Below, piece by piece: positions 55,778 through 63,977 of a stretch of 64,000 nucleotides of DNA (its first letter is position 1; every line of letters starts with the position of its first letter). A model generated the notes under the pieces. It was not told where the DNA came from and made no database searches. It saw only the letters and a program-made list of their open reading frames with translations. A program made the position numbers and the translations under genes. The stretch spans positions 124,001 through 188,000 of the forward strand of contig CAYWOC010000001.1 in NCBI GenBank assembly GCA_964459845.1, given 5' to 3'. The DNA comes from CALZFJ01 sp964459845. Lineage in GTDB: Bacteria > Bacteroidota > Bacteroidia > Bacteroidales > Muribaculaceae.

Positions 55778-56974
55778 TTATAGCTCAATATCACCATTGA
55801 TGATTTCATGCCAAGGAAGCCCCTGCTTGTTAAGCACATCAAGGAATGGATCTGGATCAAACTCCTCAACATTGTGAACGCCCGGCTTCACCCATAGTCC
55901 TTTTAAGAACATCATCGCACCGGTCATGGCTGGCACACCTGTAGTGTAGCTCACAGCCTGCATTCCAGTCTCTTTATACGCTGCCTGATGGCTGCAATTG
56001 TTGTAGATATAGTAAGTGAGAGGCTTGCCGTCCTTGCCTATACCGCGTATGCGGCATCCGATGCTCGTCTCGCCGTCATAGTTCTCGCCAAGCTCCTGAG
56101 GATTAGGAAGCACAGCCTTCAAGAACTGCAGCGGAACAATCTTGGTGCCGTTATAGTCAATCTCGTCGATGCGTGCCATACCTATGTCTTGGATAACACG
56201 AAGGTGTGTGAGATATTCCTGCCCGAAAGTCATCCAGAAGCGCGCGCGCTTGATGCTTGGATAATTGATTACAAGCGACTCAAGCTCCTCGTGATACAGC
56301 AAATAAGAGTCACGCGGACCAATGTTGGGATAATTCAATTCCTTGTGTATCTCAAGAGGCTTGGTGGTAATCCACTTTCCGTCCTCATAGTAACGTCCGT
56401 TTTGGGTGATTTCGCGGATATTTATCTCTGGGTTGAAGTTGGTGGCGAAAGCCTTGTGGTGGTTGCCGGCGTTGCAATCCACGATGTCGAGATATTGCAT
56501 CTCGCTGAAGTGGTGCTTTGCAGCATATGCTGTATATACGCCCGACACTCCCGGGTCGAAACCGCAGCCGAGGATGGCAGTCAGCCCAGCCTTCTCAAAA
56601 CGCTCGCGGAAAGCCCATTGCCAGCTATATTCAAAGTGAGCCACATCCTTAGGCTCATAGTTGGCAGTGTCGAGATAATTCACGCCACATTCAAGGCAAG
56701 CTTCCATTATAGTAAGGTCTTGATATGGCAAAGCCACATTAATCACGATATTAGGCTTATGCTTCTTGAACAAAGCCACAAGTTCAGGCACACTGTCGGC
56801 ATCAACTTGGTCGGTAGTGACGTTTGGCTTACCGATAGCCTTTGCCACAGCATCACATTTGCTCTTGGTGCGTGAGGCAATAACTATTTCATTGAAAACG
56901 TCGGGGTTCTGGGCACACTTGTGGGCTACCACTGTGCCTACACCGCCGGCTCCAATAATCAAAACTTTATTCAT
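55778..56974 (-). CDS. Saccharopine dehydrogenase-family carboxyspermidine dehydrogenase
   Basis: The 398-residue protein has an N-terminal Rossmann fold (KVLIIGAGGVGTVVAHKCAQ), INVALPYQDLTIMEACLECG, NYLDTANYEP, GCGFDPGVSGVYTAYA and SYTTGVPAMTGAMMFL. This is the Bacteroides-type carboxynorspermidine/carboxyspermidine dehydrogenase, which condenses aspartate semialdehyde with a diamine in polyamine synthesis. A saccharopine-reductase role is less likely from this length and the motif set. It has its own promoter and terminator. Confidence 0.88.
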   Translation of the reverse strand: MNKVLIIGAGGVGTVVAHKCAQNPDVFNEIVIASRTKSKCDAVAKAIGKPNVTTDQVDADSVPELVALFKKHKPNIVINVALPYQDLTIMEACLECGVNYLDTANYEPKDVAHFEYSWQWAFRERFEKAGLTAILGCGFDPGVSGVYTAYAAKHHFSEMQYLDIVDCNAGNHHKAFATNFNPEINIREITQNGRYYEDGKWITTKPLEIHKELNYPNIGPRDSYLLYHEELESLVINYPSIKRARFWMTFGQEYLTHLRVIQDIGMARIDEIDYNGTKIVPLQFLKAVLPNPQELGENYDGETSIGCRIRGIGKDGKPLTYYIYNNCSHQAAYKETGMQAVSYTTGVPAMTGAMMFLKGLWVKPGVHNVEEFDPDPFLDVLNKQGLPWHEIINGDIEL

Positions 56975-57024
56975 TCTTTAATCAAAATTTTCTCGTTATG
57001 TGAAAATAAAAAGTTATCAATGCA

Positions 57025-57054
57025 CAAATTTACGACTTTTCCTCGACAATGCAA
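57025..57054 (-). promoter_or_regulatory. Promoter of the carboxyspermidine dehydrogenase gene
   Basis: Minus-strand TTG (57052-57054), 19 bases, TAAATTTG (57025-57032). Confidence 0.68.
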
Positions 57055-57114
57055 CTCCCTGCTTTGTTTTGTTTCATTTTATTTTAGCCACACCCATGGC
57101 TTTTATCTAGGATT

Positions 57115-57139
57115 GCCGCCGCAGGAATTGAGCGGCGGC
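57115..57139 (-). terminator. GC-rich hairpin at the end of ansA
   Basis: GCCGCCGC (57115-57122) pairs with GCGGCGGC (57132-57139) directly after the ansA stop codon; no T-run follows. Confidence 0.5.
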
Positions 57140-58180
57140 CTATGAAATGGTCACTTCTCCACAAAGTGAATAGCTCATATATTTCTTCACGTTCTCGCTC
57201 GGGAGCCCCATGCCGAAAAGATACATCATCTTCGTGATGGCAGCTTCGCTGGTGATGTCGTATCCGCTCACCACTCCCGCCCTCGACAGGCAGTTGCCTG
57301 TGTCGTAGAGTGCAGTGTGCACACCTCCGTTCACGCACTGCGTCACATTGAGTATCACAATTCCGCGCTTCACGGCATCACGTATCGCATCGGTGAACCA
57401 CGCCTCTCCCGGGCCATTGCCGGCACCGAAGGTTTTAAGCACTATCCCCTTGATGTTTGGCGTGTTGAGCAGATAGCGCAATGTGCTTTCGAGCATCCCG
57501 GGATTAAGGTCGATGAACATCACATTAGGATCCATATTGTAGCGCACCTTAAGCGGACGCTTCGACGGCACACGATACAGCGCCTCCTCCTTAAAATGTA
57601 TGCCCAAACCGATTTTTGCCAATGGCGGGTAATTATTGCTCTTGAATGCATTGAAATTGTCGGCACTCATTTTCGTGCTTCGGTTTCCGCGCCACAAATA
57701 ATTTTCAAATAATATCGCCACCTCCTGCACCATAGGCTCGTCATTCTTGTCGCGGGCGGCAGCCACTTGAAGTGCTGTTATCAAGTTCTCCTCACCGTCG
57801 GTCCTCACCTCGCCGATTGGCAGTTGCGAACCAGTGATTATGACCGGTTTGTGCAGATTTTCAAGCATGAAGCTCAGAGCCGAGGCGGTGAAAGCCATCG
57901 TGTCGGTGCCATGAAGCACCACGAAGCCGTCGAAGTTGTCATAATTCTCCTCGATTGCGGCAGCCATGTCGCTCCAGTGCGACGGCGCCATATTGGAGCT
58001 GTCGATTGGTGGATTGAACTGGATATTGTGTATTTCGTAGTCGAGCATCTTTATCTTCGGAACATTGTCGATAAGATGCGTAAAATCGAAAGGTTGCAGA
58101 GAATGTGTCACCGGATTCTCAATCATTCCGATTGTTCCGCCAGTGTATATAATCAAAATTTTTGGTTTAGGAACATTCAT
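57140..58180 (-). CDS. ansA: Type I L-asparaginase
   Basis: The 346-residue protein from ATG 58180 (MNVPKPKILIIYTGGTIGM) has catalytic Thr16 in GGTIG, the second Thr/Asp set in VVLHGTDTM, SALSFMLENL, ITGSQLPIGEVRTDGE and VLKTFGAGNGP. No signal peptide, so it is cytoplasmic. It hydrolyses asparagine to aspartate and ammonia. The frame is open to 58234, but the promoter at 58222-58253 fixes the later start. Confidence 0.95.
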   Translation of the reverse strand: MNVPKPKILIIYTGGTIGMIENPVTHSLQPFDFTHLIDNVPKIKMLDYEIHNIQFNPPIDSSNMAPSHWSDMAAAIEENYDNFDGFVVLHGTDTMAFTASALSFMLENLHKPVIITGSQLPIGEVRTDGEENLITALQVAAARDKNDEPMVQEVAILFENYLWRGNRSTKMSADNFNAFKSNNYPPLAKIGLGIHFKEEALYRVPSKRPLKVRYNMDPNVMFIDLNPGMLESTLRYLLNTPNIKGIVLKTFGAGNGPGEAWFTDAIRDAVKRGIVILNVTQCVNGGVHTALYDTGNCLSRAGVVSGYDITSEAAITKMMYLFGMGLPSENVKKYMSYSLCGEVTIS

Positions 58181-58221
58181 TTTTATAAAAAGTGAATTGT
58201 CGTGCTTAATGTTATTGCTCA

Positions 58222-58253
58222 CAAAATTACACATTCTGCCTTAACCGACCAAA
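58222..58253 (-). promoter_or_regulatory. Promoter of ansA
   Basis: Minus-strand TTTG (58250-58253), 20 bases, TAATTTTG (58222-58229). Confidence 0.72.
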
Positions 58254-58395
58254 CTTTTGCCACACAATTCCGCATCCGTCACCCTATTTACGCCTTGCGG
58301 ATTAGCAAAATGACAGGACCATGACTTTGATGCACAGCTCCCGTCATGCTTCAAACAGGTCATCAAGCACAATCGTCTTTTGAACTATTCCGCTA

Positions 58396-58447
58396 TCCTT
58401 ATTTTGCCACGAAATAGCAAAAAGCATCTCTCGTGGCAAAATAAGGA
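58396..58447. repeat. Perfect 17-bp inverted repeat in a divergent intergenic region
   Basis: TCCTTATTTTGCCACGA (58396-58412), 18 bases, TCGTGGCAAAATAAGGA (58431-58447). No gene ends here on either strand, so a terminator role is unlikely. Confidence 0.88.
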
Positions 58448-58479
58448 CTACAGCACGCAACAGAACGTGAATCCTTATA

Positions 58480-58509
58480 TTGTTTTGCAGAAATTTTATA
58501 TTAACTTTG
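58480..58509 (+). promoter_or_regulatory. Promoter of the membrane AraC-type regulator
   Basis: TTG (58480-58482), 19 bases, TAACTTTG (58502-58509), 26 bases before ATG 58536. Confidence 0.72.
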
Positions 58510-58535
58510 TCTCCGACTAAAATTTCTACCATAGA

Positions 58536-60425
58536 ATGAAAAAGTTCTCCTCATTACCTATTAAGGTCATAATGGCCTTAGCGGTTGCTTTCGCTTCAAG
58601 TATGACAATAAACGCACTCTCCTACAAAGATTATCTCAACAGTGCGCGCGATAGCCTTGAGCATCTGCTCAGACGCACTCCCCACAGCGACATCAAGCGG
58701 CAAGCAGCCCTGCTCAATCACCTTTGTGACATCGACATAGAACTTGGCGACACGCTGCACCTATATCCTTGTTGGCTGGCAGCGGTCAAAACCCACGACA
58801 TTGCTTCGATGGACGACCTGCTTATTCCGCTCGCCATGAGAGCTATAAAGCGTGGCCAGTCTGATTCTATCGCTGTATGGGAAAAGCGCGCCCGTGACAA
58901 TATGCCGGCAGCCCTTGCCGAATGTAATATACAATACATCAACATGATGCGCGACATAAGTGACTGGGAACACAAAGACCAGCTCGCAAAGCGCATGATA
59001 AAAGAGCAGTTGTCAATCGACCCAAAGCGGCGGCCTTATGAGGCAATGCGTGTGCTTTACACTATGGGCATCCTTGCATCGTTCGAAGCATTCGGCAACA
59101 ATGCCACAAAGCTGAAATCTTCGGCTGAATATATGCTCGAAGCTCTCGACATTGCACAGAGGCAACCTTTCGACGAGGCATTCCATTTCACTCGCCAAAT
59201 TCTTATCGGACTTAGCAGCGAGAAGGTTGAATACAGCAAGCTGTATCTCAGCTTCGTGGAGAGGACTTTCCGCGAGAGATACGCCGACCGGCCTTTCTAT
59301 TCACGCCGCTCGCTAATTATGGCATACGACAAACTGATTCTTATGGGAAAATCCTTGCCTCGAACCGAGCTCGACGAGTATTACAGCTCGCTGTGCAAAC
59401 TTTTGAAGGAACATCCCAACAATACTCCAATACCGCTGCCATACTTCTACGCACGAGCCACCTACCGCTACAATAAAATAACAGGCAACAGGACTGAAGC
59501 CTTGCGATGGTGCGACTCCTTGATAAATGCTCCAGCCGAATACCATCAATCGCCGCTGCCATATTATGAGGACAAAGCTGAATTGCTTGCAAGCATGAAC
59601 CGTTGGCAAGAGGCATACAGAATGGAACAAATTTATTGCGCAGCAAAAGATTCTATGCAAAGTGTCAACAGCGAGGCAAAATTGGAGGAATTGCAGACAC
59701 AATATGACGTTGATACACTGAAACGAAACGAAGAGGCTCGCCGCCAACAGCTAATAATTGCCATTCTCGCCGGCGCACTGGTGCTGTGCGCTCTCTGCTT
59801 CTACATATTCTACACTCGCCGCATTGCCGCCAAAAACAGGATTTTGCTGAAACAACTGCGCGAGCATGTGCATTACCTGAAAGCCGAGGCGGCTGAACGA
59901 GAGGAAGCCTACAGCTCTAAACAGAATGAAAACATAAATGCCGTGGACACCGCCGCCGATGCCCTGCCGGCAGAAACCATCACAATAAGCAGTCCTATAA
60001 ATGCCGAAACGGCAGAAGCTTCTCCCGACAAAGAAGAAAAGGCGGCTCAACCGGATGACAATGTGCCGGAGAACTCGGCAATAGTCGCTTCCCGAAAATT
60101 GTTCGACAAGCTCGACGGCTTGATGCGTGAAAAGCGGCTTTATCTCAATCCAGAGCTGAGCCGCAACGACCTTGTGTCGATGCTTGGCACGAACAAGAAC
60201 AACCTTGCCGCCGCCCTTGCCGCAGGCAAACATGGCTCGGTGCTTGAATACATCAACAATTTCAGGCTCAACGAGTCGCTTCTTGTAATGGAGAAGCAGC
60301 CCGACCTGCCTCTCACTCAAGTTGCCGAAGCTGCCGGATTCGCCGTATATTCTTCATTCTACCGCGCATTCTGCAAGCGTTTCGGAGTGAATCCTGCCGA
60401 ATATCGACGCTTTTCTGCAAGCTGA
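58536..60425 (+). CDS. Membrane-spanning TPR sensor with AraC-type DNA-binding domain
   Basis: The 629-residue protein has an N-terminal signal or span (VIMALAVAFASSMTINAL), a periplasmic helical, TPR-like region (about residues 30-400), one membrane span (about 407-428; IIAILAGALVLCALCFYIFY), a cytoplasmic coiled coil (KNRILLKQLREHVHYLKAEA), an acidic linker, and a C-terminal AraC-type HTH (about 520-629; LNPELSRNDLVSMLGTNKNN, LTQVAEAAGFAVYSSFYRAF, FGVNPAEYRRF). It resembles Bacteroidetes regulators that sense on one side of the membrane and bind DNA on the other, without the kinase parts of hybrid two-component systems. It has its own promoter and lies directly ahead of the exported-protein genes. 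Confidence 0.88.
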   Translation: MKKFSSLPIKVIMALAVAFASSMTINALSYKDYLNSARDSLEHLLRRTPHSDIKRQAALLNHLCDIDIELGDTLHLYPCWLAAVKTHDIASMDDLLIPLAMRAIKRGQSDSIAVWEKRARDNMPAALAECNIQYINMMRDISDWEHKDQLAKRMIKEQLSIDPKRRPYEAMRVLYTMGILASFEAFGNNATKLKSSAEYMLEALDIAQRQPFDEAFHFTRQILIGLSSEKVEYSKLYLSFVERTFRERYADRPFYSRRSLIMAYDKLILMGKSLPRTELDEYYSSLCKLLKEHPNNTPIPLPYFYARATYRYNKITGNRTEALRWCDSLINAPAEYHQSPLPYYEDKAELLASMNRWQEAYRMEQIYCAAKDSMQSVNSEAKLEELQTQYDVDTLKRNEEARRQQLIIAILAGALVLCALCFYIFYTRRIAAKNRILLKQLREHVHYLKAEAAEREEAYSSKQNENINAVDTAADALPAETITISSPINAETAEASPDKEEKAAQPDDNVPENSAIVASRKLFDKLDGLMREKRLYLNPELSRNDLVSMLGTNKNNLAAALAAGKHGSVLEYINNFRLNESLLVMEKQPDLPLTQVAEAAGFAVYSSFYRAFCKRFGVNPAEYRRFSAS

Positions 60426-60435
60426 CAGAGCATTT

Positions 60436-60503
60436 TTGCACATTCGTGCCGCATTGCAATGCGTTCGTGACACGTTGCAAACGCATTCCAGTCATATTTG
60501 CAA
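60436..60503 (+). promoter_or_regulatory. Phased TTGCA(A) direct repeats
   Basis: TTGCA(A) occurs at 60436, 60454, 60475 and 60498, that is every 18, 21 and 23 bases, with TTCGTG before two of them, between the AraC-type gene and the next one. The last copy abuts TAACTTTG (60504-60511), a -7 box lacking a -33 at normal distance. It may be an activator-binding array. Confidence 0.5.
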
Positions 60504-60516
60504 TAACTTTGCCACC

Positions 60517-60846
60517 ATGAAAACGACAGGTAACATAGCCGATGCGACCGACACTCAAAACATGGTCGATGCAGCCAGCCACAACCAATATTGGGTGACT
60601 GTGTTCTGCAACACATCTACCGATACCTATAGTGTTCATTACAGTATTAACATCCACAATTTGCTGAGCAAACTTGCCGCCGCCACCATCCTTGTGTATG
60701 TGAAATGCTACAACGACATGTGCGACGCATTAGGGCACAAGCTGTTTTTAGACACAATATCAGCCGACACACTGAAGCGTCTAATAAAGCTGCAAAATCC
60801 TGAGCGCACCGATATGCGCAACAAGTTTGAGCAACATATCATATAA
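60517..60846 (+). CDS. Hypothetical protein of 109 residues
   Basis: Start at ATG 60517 (MKTTGNIADATDTQNMVDAA); the frame reaches to 60436, but the -7 box at 60504-60511 argues for the inner start, with almost no leader. It has Cys and Tyr residues in the centre (WVTVFCNTSTDTYSVHYSI; VYVKCYNDMCDALG) and no signal peptide. I recognise no family. Confidence 0.5.
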   Translation: MKTTGNIADATDTQNMVDAASHNQYWVTVFCNTSTDTYSVHYSINIHNLLSKLAAATILVYVKCYNDMCDALGHKLFLDTISADTLKRLIKLQNPERTDMRNKFEQHII

Positions 60847-60905
60847 ACTTTTAAGATTAAACTTAAAGACAAAATAAATCATTCACCTTAAAAAAGAAAG
60901 CAAAT

Positions 60906-61385
60906 ATGACATCTTTCAGATTAATTTTCGCAACAATCGCAGCAGTAGTGGCGATGATTTTAGGCACCGCAAAAGCACAAGATTTAGTAGCATACCAATC
61001 AAAAGGTCTTGGACTGAACGTGGCTGTGCCTTCGTATATGAACTTGACAGAAGACAATAAGGAGATACTCCTCTTCCAGTCGGACAATCTGGTGTTCAGT
61101 ATGCATCCCATACCTACCGAGAAATTGACCGATGACGGTATTGCCGAGATGATTTCCGGGACAGTGACAGAAGCCGGGATGGACATCAAGACAGCTCAGA
61201 CCGACAACCTGAAGACTAAAACGATGACAGGTTCTTATGTCATCGCATCCAAAGATGGAGTAAATCTCATTGTGGGTATGTGCGCTGAGGGAGAGAATGC
61301 GCCATTAGCCTATCTGTTCACTATCACCTTTGCCGACGACAACGCCACCGATGCGGGCTGTATCCTTGGCAGCATCGAAAAATAG
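60906..61385 (+). CDS. Small exported protein
   Basis: 159 residues with a signal peptide (SFRLIFATIAAVVAMILGT, ending near AKAQ). The mature part (LGLNVAVPSYMNLTEDNKEI, DDGIAEMISGTVTEAGMD, GVNLIVGMCAEGENAPL) looks like a compact alpha/beta domain. No family recognised. It is followed by the caspase-like gene with a 49-base gap. Confidence 0.72.
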   Translation: MTSFRLIFATIAAVVAMILGTAKAQDLVAYQSKGLGLNVAVPSYMNLTEDNKEILLFQSDNLVFSMHPIPTEKLTDDGIAEMISGTVTEAGMDIKTAQTDNLKTKTMTGSYVIASKDGVNLIVGMCAEGENAPLAYLFTITFADDNATDAGCILGSIEK

Positions 61386-61434
61386 CACCCTCCTCATTGA
61401 TTTATTATATCTAACCAAAATTGCAAATCATCCA

Positions 61435-62778
61435 ATGTCACAATTATGTAATTGGAGAGCCACTTTGCTCACTCTTTTATTGATAATGTCGCAAAGTCTG
61501 GCATCACAGACGTTCTACGAGCTTATCTACAACGACCAGAACGGGAAGGAAGCCCATGGGCTTATGTTTTATGTAGATGACCAAAACTGCCATCTTCGGC
61601 TTTGGAACTATGCGGGCAGCGAGCATACACTGAATGCCTACGACTACATCACAGCCAAAGCCGATGAAAACGATGAGGCCAATTATACCATTATGGCAAG
61701 CGATAGCGACAACTCGCCAATCCTTATATGGCTGTGGGACGAAGATGAGTCGGAAGAGAGGCAGCTTGTGCCTTACATCAGTTTCGATGAAGACGACGAG
61801 CCTGAAGACTGGGTGCGGGCAGAATCTTTTGTGGAAATTCCTTTGACGCTGCTCAAACCGAGCTACCTCAATCAGTTCTACACCGATGAGGAAGACTTCT
61901 ACAAGCAAGTGTGCGAGGCTCACTTCGAAGCTTTGCAGAGCGAGCGTGAGACCGCTCAAGAAGAGGCGGTGGAAGATATTGAAGCGGCAGAAGCCGAAGT
62001 CGCCGACAAAGGCAGCAGCATGAGCATCAGCAGCCGTCCGGTTCTTCACCTGTTTGTCGTGGCAAATACCGAAGTCGCCGACATTGGTTCAGCCTGCCGT
62101 ACCGACTACAACAACATCACCAACGAGATGCAGGGAATCACCCGCTCTCTCGGATTGCCGATGAAAAAATATTTTGTCACCGGGCAGAATTATTCAAAAG
62201 CTGCACTGCGTCAGCAACTCGCCAGCCTGAAACCTAAGCCTAACGACATTGTGTTCTTCTTATACACTGGTCATGGCTTCCGATTCGACAACCAAAAAGA
62301 TGTGTTCCCGCTGATGGCTCTCACCACCAACGACTATCAGCCGCTCGATGGCAACTATGTGGCTCTTAGCGATGTATATAATGAGATCTGCAAAAAGGGA
62401 GCACGGCTCAATATCGTGCTTAGCGACTGCTGCAACTCCAAAATCGGAGAAGTGCGACCGCTCCAAGGCAACACACTTTTCAGCCGCGGCAACAACAACT
62501 TCTCCCGCAAACGCCTTGCTGACCTTTTCTACAATGCCAAAGGCTCTATACTTAGCACTGCGGCAAGTCCAGGCGAATACTCTTGGTGCGATGCCGCAGG
62601 TGGAATGTTCACATTGAGCTTCATTCAGTCGCTCCGCAAAGAAATCAGCGCAATGAACAATCGTGCGGTAAGTTGGCAGTCGATAGTCGATAACACGCTA
62701 AAAACTGCACTCAGCCGAAGCAGCAATGTGGCAAAAGCTCAAAATGGACTTAAAAAAATGCAAATGTCAAAAATATAA
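61435..62778 (+). CDS. Exported caspase-like (C14) peptidase
   Basis: 447 residues from ATG 61435, which gives a signal peptide (RATLLTLLLIMSQSLAS). After an acidic beta-rich N-terminal domain (about residues 30-160) and a Glu/Ala-rich helix (about 165-200) comes the caspase fold (about 205-430): HLFVVANTEV, KAALRQQLASLKPKPNDIVF, catalytic His280 in YTGHGF and catalytic Cys333 in VLSDCCNS. Known bacterial caspase homologues are Arg/Lys or Asp-specific proteases. This one would act in the periplasm or outside. The N-terminal domain may be an inhibitory or substrate-binding part. Confidence 0.85.
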   Translation: MSQLCNWRATLLTLLLIMSQSLASQTFYELIYNDQNGKEAHGLMFYVDDQNCHLRLWNYAGSEHTLNAYDYITAKADENDEANYTIMASDSDNSPILIWLWDEDESEERQLVPYISFDEDDEPEDWVRAESFVEIPLTLLKPSYLNQFYTDEEDFYKQVCEAHFEALQSERETAQEEAVEDIEAAEAEVADKGSSMSISSRPVLHLFVVANTEVADIGSACRTDYNNITNEMQGITRSLGLPMKKYFVTGQNYSKAALRQQLASLKPKPNDIVFFLYTGHGFRFDNQKDVFPLMALTTNDYQPLDGNYVALSDVYNEICKKGARLNIVLSDCCNSKIGEVRPLQGNTLFSRGNNNFSRKRLADLFYNAKGSILSTAASPGEYSWCDAAGGMFTLSFIQSLRKEISAMNNRAVSWQSIVDNTLKTALSRSSNVAKAQNGLKKMQMSKI

Positions 62779-62797
62779 CACCATAAATTAAATTTTT

Positions 62798-63322
62798 ATG
62801 AAAATTATAAAGAACATTCTGATATTAATAGGCGGCTTATCCATTGTATTGTTCGTCGTATTATATCTTCTTGGCGATGACAGCCCAAACGACAGCGCCA
62901 TTCAAAACAGAGAAAATATAGAAGCCACGGCTTCCGACTTCTATGGCACCGACAGCACTAATGGAAGCTCAGCCAACGGCGAGGTGCGGCATCTGTCGAG
63001 CGAAGAGTTCAAGCAGCTTGTGGCAGACTTTCCAAGCAATAAAAACGCATATATCGGCAATGGCCCATGCGTGGTGGATTTCTTCGCTGGATGGTGCGGA
63101 CCATGCAAGCAGCTTTCTCCAATCATTGAACAGATGGCTCAAAAATATGCCGGCAAAGTCTCTTTCTATAAGGTTGATATAGATCAGGCTTCCGATGTGA
63201 GCAACGCCTATGGGATACAAAGCATCCCCACACTGTTCTTCTGTGCCGATGGTGAAATCAACAGCATAACTGGCGCACCCGATGAATCTCAACTTGATGA
63301 GATGATAAAGCAGCTTATTTAA
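62798..63322 (+). CDS. Membrane-anchored thioredoxin-domain protein
   Basis: 174 residues: an N-terminal membrane span (about 5-25; NILILIGGLSIVLFVVLYLL), a Ser/Asn-rich linker, then a thioredoxin domain (about 65-174) with FFAGWCGPCKQLSP, KVDIDQASDVSNAYGIQSIPTLFF. The cis-Pro and WCGPC motif are intact, so it is a redox-active periplasmic enzyme, able to reduce or oxidise disulfides in exported proteins. It follows the caspase gene by 19 bases. Confidence 0.9.
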   Translation: MKIIKNILILIGGLSIVLFVVLYLLGDDSPNDSAIQNRENIEATASDFYGTDSTNGSSANGEVRHLSSEEFKQLVADFPSNKNAYIGNGPCVVDFFAGWCGPCKQLSPIIEQMAQKYAGKVSFYKVDIDQASDVSNAYGIQSIPTLFFCADGEINSITGAPDESQLDEMIKQLI

Positions 63323-63401
63323 ATCATATTGACCGATTCGGATTTACCCAAGAGCAACAACCAACTAATTAATTTATAAACTTTTAAAACCAAAAAACAA
63401 A

Positions 63402-63857
63402 ATGAAAAAGATTTTTTCCATTATGGTAGCAGCCCTTATGATGGTCTGCATGACAGCATGTTCAACCGAGATTGACAAGGAATGTGGTAAAATAGCTGAT
63501 GCTATGGTTGCCGACAATGTGGAGCAAGTAGCCACTCTCACCGATGCAGTGTATGCTAAAATGGACAACTGCGAATCTCGCAATCTTGCCGACCTGTCGC
63601 TTGCCTACAATTATCTTGCAAACAAATCTACCGACAACGCCACCCGCCTCGAATACATTAAGAAAGTCATCGAGTGCTACAATGCAGCAATGGCTAAAGA
63701 TGCCGACAATACCAAGAAATGCTACGAAGTGGCAAAAGTGGATATGGCATCTGTAGTTAAACAATATGAGGACATGATTCCTCAATTCGAGCAAGCTATA
63801 GCTGCCGAACAGCAACAAGCTGCCGAAGACACTACCGAGGAAGCTACAGAAGAATAA
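63402..63857 (+). CDS. Lipoprotein with helical body and Gln/Glu-rich tail
   Basis: 151 residues with a lipoprotein signal (lipobox MTAC at about residues 17-20). The body is helical (ECGKIADAMVADNVEQVATL; LADLSLAYNYLANKSTDNAT), and the end is acidic (QQQAAEDTTEEATEE). No family recognised. Last gene of the exported-protein group; terminator at 63941. Confidence 0.75.
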   Translation: MKKIFSIMVAALMMVCMTACSTEIDKECGKIADAMVADNVEQVATLTDAVYAKMDNCESRNLADLSLAYNYLANKSTDNATRLEYIKKVIECYNAAMAKDADNTKKCYEVAKVDMASVVKQYEDMIPQFEQAIAAEQQQAAEDTTEEATEE

Positions 63858-63940
63858 GAATAATACTGCAAGTTTTTATGCTTCAAAACAAAAACAGACA
63901 GGTAGGATATACGAGTTTAATGTAGTATGAATAAATAGGG

Positions 63941-63977
63941 AAAGCCGATTTCGCTTGTCAGCGAAATCGGCTTTTTT
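63941..63977 (+). terminator. Terminator at the end of the exported-protein cluster
   Basis: A perfect 15-bp stem, AAAGCCGATTTCGCT (63941-63955) with AGCGAAATCGGCTTT (63960-63974), then T residues. Confidence 0.92.

Larger units (their letters stand above)
58254..58535. other. Divergent region upstream of the membrane regulator
   Basis: This stretch has no supported gene. It holds the 17-bp inverted repeat (58396-58447) and the promoter of the regulator (58480-58509). Confidence 0.6.

Noticed and set aside
55988..56875. Plus-strand open frame of 295 codons opposite the carboxyspermidine dehydrogenase gene
   Set aside because: The minus-strand protein has clear Rossmann and family motifs; the plus-strand product is motif-free and hydrophobic by chance of codon pattern.
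58344..58532. 62-codon minus-strand frame starting next to the regulator promoter
   Set aside because: It overlaps the promoter and the inverted repeat, has no own promoter and no recognisable features.
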